DNA from: Candidatus Proelusimicrobium volucris
Lineage (GTDB): Bacteria; Elusimicrobiota; Elusimicrobia; Elusimicrobiales; Elusimicrobiaceae
Length of the DNA: 64,000 bases
Direction: 5' to 3'
Assembly (NCBI GenBank): GCA_944324665.1
Contig: CALUXD010000001.1
Span: forward strand, 434,001 to 498,000
Every line of letters begins with the position of its first letter. The stretch's first letter is position 1. Shown here piece by piece: positions 59,952-64,000 of this stretch. The notes beneath the pieces are model-generated. The model had not been told where the DNA came from, made no database searches, and worked only from the letters and a program-made list of their open reading frames with translations. The translations under genes were made by a program, and so were the position numbers.

Positions 59952-60760
59952 AGAAAATACCCTTTATCAAAATGGACGGCTTGGGCAATGATTTTTTTAT
60001 TATCGAGCCCGCAAACTGCGGCATTAAACTCAGTGCCAAAGATATACAGCGCCTTGGCGACAGGAAAACGGGAGTCGGGTTTGATCAGCTTTTTATCTTA
60101 AAACCTTCAAAGAAGGCCGATATCAAAATGGTTATCTATAATTCCGACGGGAGCGAAGCTGGCGCCTGCGGCAACGGCGCGCGCTGCGTGGCGGACTGGG
60201 TATTTAAAAATAGGGGCGTAAAAGAGTGCACCATAGAAGCGCCCGGGGAAAAGATTCTTAAAGCATATAACGGCAAAATGGTAACCGTAAATATGGGCCC
60301 GGCAAAAACCAATTGGGACGAAATACCGCTAAGCCAGAAAGTGGATACGCTTCGTCTTCCGCAGATATTGCCCGCTTTTGACGCGCCTTGCGCGGTATCG
60401 ATGGGCAATCCGCACTGCGTATTTTTTGTCAAAGACATAAAGAAAATAAATTTGGCGCAAAACGGCCCGGAAGTGGAATGGCATCCGCTGTTTCCTCAGC
60501 GTACCAATGTGGAGTTTGCCCAGATAATAACACCATCAAGAATACGTATGCGTGTTTGGGAGCGAGGCGCGGGCATAACTTCCGCCTGCGGCAGCGGCGC
60601 TTGCGCGGTGCTGGTAAGCGCGGTAAGACGGGGCCTGACAAAGAATAAGGCCGAAATCATAGCCGACGGCGGAACTTTGGTGATAGAAATAAATAAAGCG
60701 GGTGATGTGCTTATGAGCGGGCCCGTCCATACCGCTTTTACTGGTGCGGCCTATCTGTAA
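59948..60760 (+). CDS. dapF: Diaminopimelate epimerase
   Basis: 270 residues. Converts LL- to meso-diaminopimelate. Both catalytic cysteines are present: GACGNGARC (near residue 76) and [12 protein letters not shown] (near 218). [14 protein letters not shown] opens it and [11 protein letters not shown] lies mid-protein. Starts on the dapL stop (ATGA), ends before a strong terminator. Confidence 0.97.
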   Translation: MKKIPFIKMDGLGNDFFIIEPANCGIKLSAKDIQRLGDRKTGVGFDQLFILKPSKKADIKMVIYNSDGSEAGACGNGARCVADWVFKNRGVKECTIEAPGEKILKAYNGKMVTVNMGPAKTNWDEIPLSQKVDTLRLPQILPAFDAPCAVSMGNPHCVFFVKDIKKINLAQNGPEVEWHPLFPQRTNVEFAQIITPSRIRMRVWERGAGITSACGSGACAVLVSAVRRGLTKNKAEIIADGGTLVIEINKAGDVLMSGPVHTAFTGAAYL

Positions 60761-60790
60761 AACCCGAACAATCTGCTTTTAGGCAATAAA

Positions 60791-60817
60791 AAACCGCGCG
60801 TATTTTACGCGCGGTTT
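60791..60817. terminator. Bidirectional terminator between dapF and the 60835 gene
   Basis: AAACCGCGCGTA / TACGCGCGGTTT (12 bp, 3-nt loop) with a T-run after it on the plus strand and an A-run before it, so it can serve both convergent genes. Confidence 0.9.
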
Positions 60818-60834
60818 CTGTTTATGGCTTTAGT

Positions 60835-61593
60835 TTAAAATAAATATCTGGCGTTTAAGCCCCATACCGCCGAGGTGGTGACATCCTTGGTGTGTTTTTC
60901 TATGTTGTAGTAGGGCGTAAGGGCGAATCTGTCCTGTATGATTTCGCGAGAATAGTCTATGCCGAAAGCAAATCCGAAGAAATCTTCCTCAAAGCCGAAA
61001 TATCCTTTTAGCCCCAAGGAAAACCCGAAAGAATTATAATCGTCCCAATAGTATTTCGCCAAACCGGTTAAATCCCATACCGATCCGGCAGACATGGCGT
61101 CGGTGGAGCTCATATATTTAAAGCCGAAGCGAGAGCCCAAAGTAAAATTGTCAAGCAGGCTCGTTGAGCCTATTGTGCCGTGCATCGCGAAATCGGTGGA
61201 GCCTTTGGCCGCGCCTTCGTCGCCGTTAAAAGGGGAATCAAACATCTTAGGGCTGAAGTAGACATCCAAGTCCAAAAATCTGCCGTGGCTGATTTCGTTC
61301 ATAAATCTATACTTGCCGTATATGGCGATGTCCTGAAGGCCGCTGTCTTCGTGTTTTATATCCGCCCAGCCGAAAGATAAGCCTATCATCAAATTGTCGC
61401 GAAATCCGGCGCTAAGGCTTTCGTAAAGGCCCCAGCTTTTGTCAAGTTTAAACGCATTGTTCGTAAACCCCAAAGAGGTATCCGATATTATTTGGCCTTG
61501 CGCGGGCATAAAAAACGGATCAGTAATATTTAGCGCTTTGGCGTTTGCCGGCAAAATTAAAGCCGCGGCAAGAAGCAGAATATACTTTTTCAT
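60835..61593 (-). CDS. Small outer-membrane beta-barrel protein
   Basis: 252 residues. Signal peptide (KYILLLAAALILPANAKA) and repeated amphipathic strands (DLDVYFSPKMF, FGFSLGLKGYFGFEEDFFGFAFGIDYSRE), ending GLNARYLF with a terminal Phe. Probably a 10-12-strand barrel. Not assigned to a family. AGGAG ribosome-binding site. Neighbours give no hint of function. Confidence 0.78.
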   Translation of the reverse strand: MKKYILLLAAALILPANAKALNITDPFFMPAQGQIISDTSLGFTNNAFKLDKSWGLYESLSAGFRDNLMIGLSFGWADIKHEDSGLQDIAIYGKYRFMNEISHGRFLDLDVYFSPKMFDSPFNGDEGAAKGSTDFAMHGTIGSTSLLDNFTLGSRFGFKYMSSTDAMSAGSVWDLTGLAKYYWDDYNSFGFSLGLKGYFGFEEDFFGFAFGIDYSREIIQDRFALTPYYNIEKHTKDVTTSAVWGLNARYLF

Positions 61594-61659
61594 GGCAACT
61601 CCTATTTTTTAGATTAAAATTATATACTTATAATATCATTTTAAGGAGGTTATGCAAGA

Positions 61660-62859
61660 ATGATTTTTATAGAAACCTTATTTCCCACCCTGCCGCCTCA
61701 GCTCAAATATCTTATAGGCGTGGCTCTGCTGATTGTATGTATAGCGCTGTCCAAATATATAGCCAAGGGCCTTCAGATTGCTGCGGAGAAGCTGCTGGAA
61801 AAGAGAGCTGTTATATCCAAAGGGTGGCTGCCCCTAATGTCAAAGCACAAATTGTTCAGCAATATCTTCTTCGCGTTTGCGGTTTCTTTCCTGGCTTCTT
61901 CTTTGCCGTTTTTTATAGGGGAATATTATCCCAATATCAGTTCAATGATATCGCGCGTATTAAGCTGCTTGGGGATTATTATGTTCACCTTGGTTTTCTG
62001 TTCGGCTTTGAGCGTAGTTTCCGATAAATTTTCGCGCAGCATAAAATTGCCGGTTAAAGGGATAGTACAGGCCATAAAGGTGATATTGTGGATAGTGGCC
62101 ATTATTCTGATGATGTCGGCGCTGCTTAACAAAGAACCTCTTTACTTCCTGGGCGGCTTGACCGCTTTATCGGCCGTAATATTGTTGATTTTTAAAGATT
62201 CCATATTGGGTTTAACCTCGGGCTTTCAGCTGCTTCTGAACGATTTGGTAAGGGTCGGCGACTGGATAGAAATACCCAGCCAAGGCGCGGACGGCGAGGT
62301 CGTAGACATTTTGCTTACGACTATCAGGGTGCGCAACTGGGATAATACGATAGTCAATGTGCCCGCTTATGATTTGATAGCCCATTCTTTCACCAATTGG
62401 CGCGGAATGACGGAATCCGGCGGGCGGCGCATAAAGCGGGCGATAAACATAGATATGAAGAGTATCCGTTTCCTTAAGGAAGAGGATATAGAAAAACTGA
62501 AGCAGATAAATCTGCTTAAGGATTATCTCGCCGCTAAGGAAAAGGAAATAGAAGAAATCAACAAAAAACGCGGCGTTAAGGAAGATAATTATAATGCGCG
62601 GCGCCTTAGCAATATAGGTACTTTTAGGGCGTATTGCTACAATTATCTTAAACAAAACCCCAATATATCTGACAAATTTACCTGTATGGTAAGGCAGCTG
62701 TCGCCGACTACCGAGGGCTTGCCTTTGGAAATTTACGCCTTTTCCTCCAATACCAATTGGACCGATTATGAGGGAATACAGGCGGATATTTTTGATCACT
62801 TCCTTTCCATAATAGATGTTTTTGACTTAAGAGTTTACCAACGCTACGGAACGGATTGA
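61660..62859 (+). CDS. MscS-family mechanosensitive channel (YbdG-like)
   Basis: 399 residues with five membrane helices in the first 190 residues, a pore-lining helix (LGLTSGFQLLLNDLVRVGDWIE) and the cytoplasmic MscS beta domain (DGEVVDILLTTIRVRNWDNTIVNVP). FTNWRGMTESGGRRIKR and the C-terminal LPLEIYAFSSNTNWTDYEGIQADIFDH are characteristic of the YbdG (MscM) subgroup. Protects against osmotic downshock. AAGGAGGT at 61644-61651, about 9 nt before the ATG. Confidence 0.93.
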   Translation: MIFIETLFPTLPPQLKYLIGVALLIVCIALSKYIAKGLQIAAEKLLEKRAVISKGWLPLMSKHKLFSNIFFAFAVSFLASSLPFFIGEYYPNISSMISRVLSCLGIIMFTLVFCSALSVVSDKFSRSIKLPVKGIVQAIKVILWIVAIILMMSALLNKEPLYFLGGLTALSAVILLIFKDSILGLTSGFQLLLNDLVRVGDWIEIPSQGADGEVVDILLTTIRVRNWDNTIVNVPAYDLIAHSFTNWRGMTESGGRRIKRAINIDMKSIRFLKEEDIEKLKQINLLKDYLAAKEKEIEEINKKRGVKEDNYNARRLSNIGTFRAYCYNYLKQNPNISDKFTCMVRQLSPTTEGLPLEIYAFSSNTNWTDYEGIQADIFDHFLSIIDVFDLRVYQRYGTD

Positions 62860-62917
62860 ACGGTTTAATAAGTTCGCTTGAATTGGCCAAGGCGATATTA
62901 AAATGGTAAAATTATAT

Positions 62918-62949
62918 ATAAGGCGCCAGCAATAAAGCCGGTGCCTTAT
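62918..62949 (+). terminator. Terminator after the MscS gene
   Basis: ATAAGGCGCC / GGTGCCTTAT (10 bp, one G-U), 12-nt loop, then TATTTT. Confidence 0.82.
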
Positions 62950-62955
62950 TATTTT

Positions 62956-62975
62956 AAGCGCGTTTTCGCGCGCTT
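62956..62975 (+). other. Hairpin abutting the ribosome-binding site of the FadL-like gene
   Basis: AAGCGCG / CGCGCTT (7 bp, 6-nt loop) ends right at the TAGGAGG ribosome-binding site (62975-62981). It may stabilise the 5' end or modulate initiation. Confidence 0.5.
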
Positions 62976-62985
62976 AGGAGGAATA

Positions 62986-64000
62986 ATGAATAAAATGTTT
63001 CGACTTGCCGCGTTTGTTGCGCTTTCCTGTTTTTGTACGACAACCACTCTTGGCGCGGGTTTTGGACTGTATGAATTTAGTGCCAGAGGCAATGCCATGG
63101 GCGGTGCCGTCTTGGCCGGAGAAGCGGAGCCTGCCTCATTGGCTTTAAATCCCGCTTTGATAACCGATCTGAAAGGTACGCAGCTTCAGCTGGGCGTTAC
63201 CGAAATTACGGCTTCCGCCAAGGTAACCTATAACGGCGAGAGCCAATCGCCGGACAGAGTCTGGTGGACTTTACCCACGTTTTATTATACCCAACAGCTT
63301 TTTGAGGATTGGTACTTCGGCTTGGGCGCGTTTCCGCGTTTTGGACTTAGCGGAACTTATCCCGATAGAAATTGGGCCGGTTCGACTGATGTTTATGACG
63401 TTGATGTTCAGTCCTACTCGGTGCAGCCCACGATAGCATTCCAGGCGACAGACAGATTTTCCGTCGCCGCGGGTGCGGAAATTATGTATTTTGAGTTCAG
63501 CGAAGGCAAAAGAATACCTTTAGGCCCTTTAGGTCATAACGATCTTGAAGTCGAAGGCGACAGCTGGGGCTTGGGGGCCATTTTGGCTATGGCTTATAAA
63601 GCCAACGATAAGGTAAATTTGGGAGCCAGCTTTAGGACCAGAGTCAAACAAGGCTTAGACGGAACCAGCAAATTTTCCAACCCGATGACGATTCCCGGCG
63701 TAGGGGCTTTTATCGACGGTTCGGCTCACGGCGATATTATGCTGCCGGCGCAGCTCGCTTTGGGTATTTCTTACAGGCCTATCGACGATTTATTGATAGA
63801 GTTTAACTGGACCAATATTTTCTGGAGCAGTTTTGACGATTTGACTATCTCTTTTGAACATATGCCCGGTACCGGCGCTTCGGGTTCCAGCAGACAGAAG
63901 AAAGAGTGGAAAGATACTTACAGAATGGGTTTGGGCGCGGAATACACGTTATCCAATGTCGTTAAACTCAGAGGCAGCTATATCTTTGACAAGACCCCGA
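62986..64000 (+). CDS. FadL/OmpP1-like outer-membrane transporter, cut by the right edge
   Basis: 338 codons are visible, open to the window end. Signal peptide (RLAAFVALSCFCTTTTLGAG), then GFGLYEFSARGNAMGGAVLAGEAEPASLALNPA, here in two parts: the G-LYE-S-RGNAMGGA block and the A-S-ALNPA block, which together mark the hatch of FadL/TodX barrels. Long-chain fatty acids or other hydrophobic compounds are the usual substrates. AGGAGG ribosome-binding site 6-7 nt before the ATG. The C-terminus is missing. Confidence 0.9.
   Translation, partial: MNKMFRLAAFVALSCFCTTTTLGAGFGLYEFSARGNAMGGAVLAGEAEPASLALNPALITDLKGTQLQLGVTEITASAKVTYNGESQSPDRVWWTLPTFYYTQQLFEDWYFGLGAFPRFGLSGTYPDRNWAGSTDVYDVDVQSYSVQPTIAFQATDRFSVAAGAEIMYFEFSEGKRIPLGPLGHNDLEVEGDSWGLGAILAMAYKANDKVNLGASFRTRVKQGLDGTSKFSNPMTIPGVGAFIDGSAHGDIMLPAQLALGISYRPIDDLLIEFNWTNIFWSSFDDLTISFEHMPGTGASGSSRQKKEWKDTYRMGLGAEYTLSNVVKLRGSYIFDKTP

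Overview
The window is ordinary bacterial chromosome from a diderm (Gram-negative-type) organism interrupted by one accessory island. Several beta-barrel outer-membrane proteins, TolC, a FadL-type porin, the LL-diaminopimelate aminotransferase route (dapL-dapF), PdxJ and the gene content suggest a host-associated member of the Elusimicrobiota. The phylum is an inference from gene content; no 16S rRNA gene is present to confirm it.

Layout. 1-9.8 kb: a ybeY-phoH-glgC cluster and thyX on the minus strand, then nadK-recN, a small membrane protein, an outer-membrane protein and glycerate kinase on the plus strand. 9.8-15 kb: tspO, a DJ-1-like gene, and two related outer-membrane barrels flanking a DUF362 lipoprotein. 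15-21.3 kb: an EamA transporter, then a MarR-TolC-HlyD-ABC-2-ABC-2 efflux operon with no ATPase gene. 21.4-32.3 kb: the accessory island. 32.5-64 kb: metabolic and envelope genes, including sdaA, two MntP-like proteins, hpt-ftsH-glmM-pdxJ-glmS-acpS-nnrD, two paralogous secreted metzincin-like proteases, deoB, nadE, a copper ATPase with a terminal chaperone domain, a Cache-GGDEF-EAL protein, dapL-dapF, an MscS channel and a FadL-like porin that runs off the right edge.

The island carries, in order: a 54-residue helix-turn-helix protein (TTG start), a two-gene BcgI-like restriction-modification system, a Gabija-type pair (gajA-gajB, minus strand), a compact structured RNA of about 204 nt, an orphan PD-(D/E)XK nuclease-like protein, a small secreted protein, two unknown proteins and a large serine recombinase. 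The recombinase reading frame ends inside the 3' end of tRNA-His, which is the likely integration target. The restriction and Gabija genes are visibly more AT-rich than the flanks.

The strongest unexplained signal is the RNA at 28081-28284. Six perfect or near-perfect helices and a 9-bp pseudoknot pair about three quarters of its bases, and its G-U wobbles fix the plus strand as the transcribed one. It sits just upstream of the orphan nuclease gene and resembles in layout, but is not shown to be, an IscB-type omega (HEARO) RNA. A second window-wide signal is that most genes without a Shine-Dalgarno sequence have a TANNNT hexamer ending 6-7 nt before their ATG, which suggests widespread leaderless transcription.
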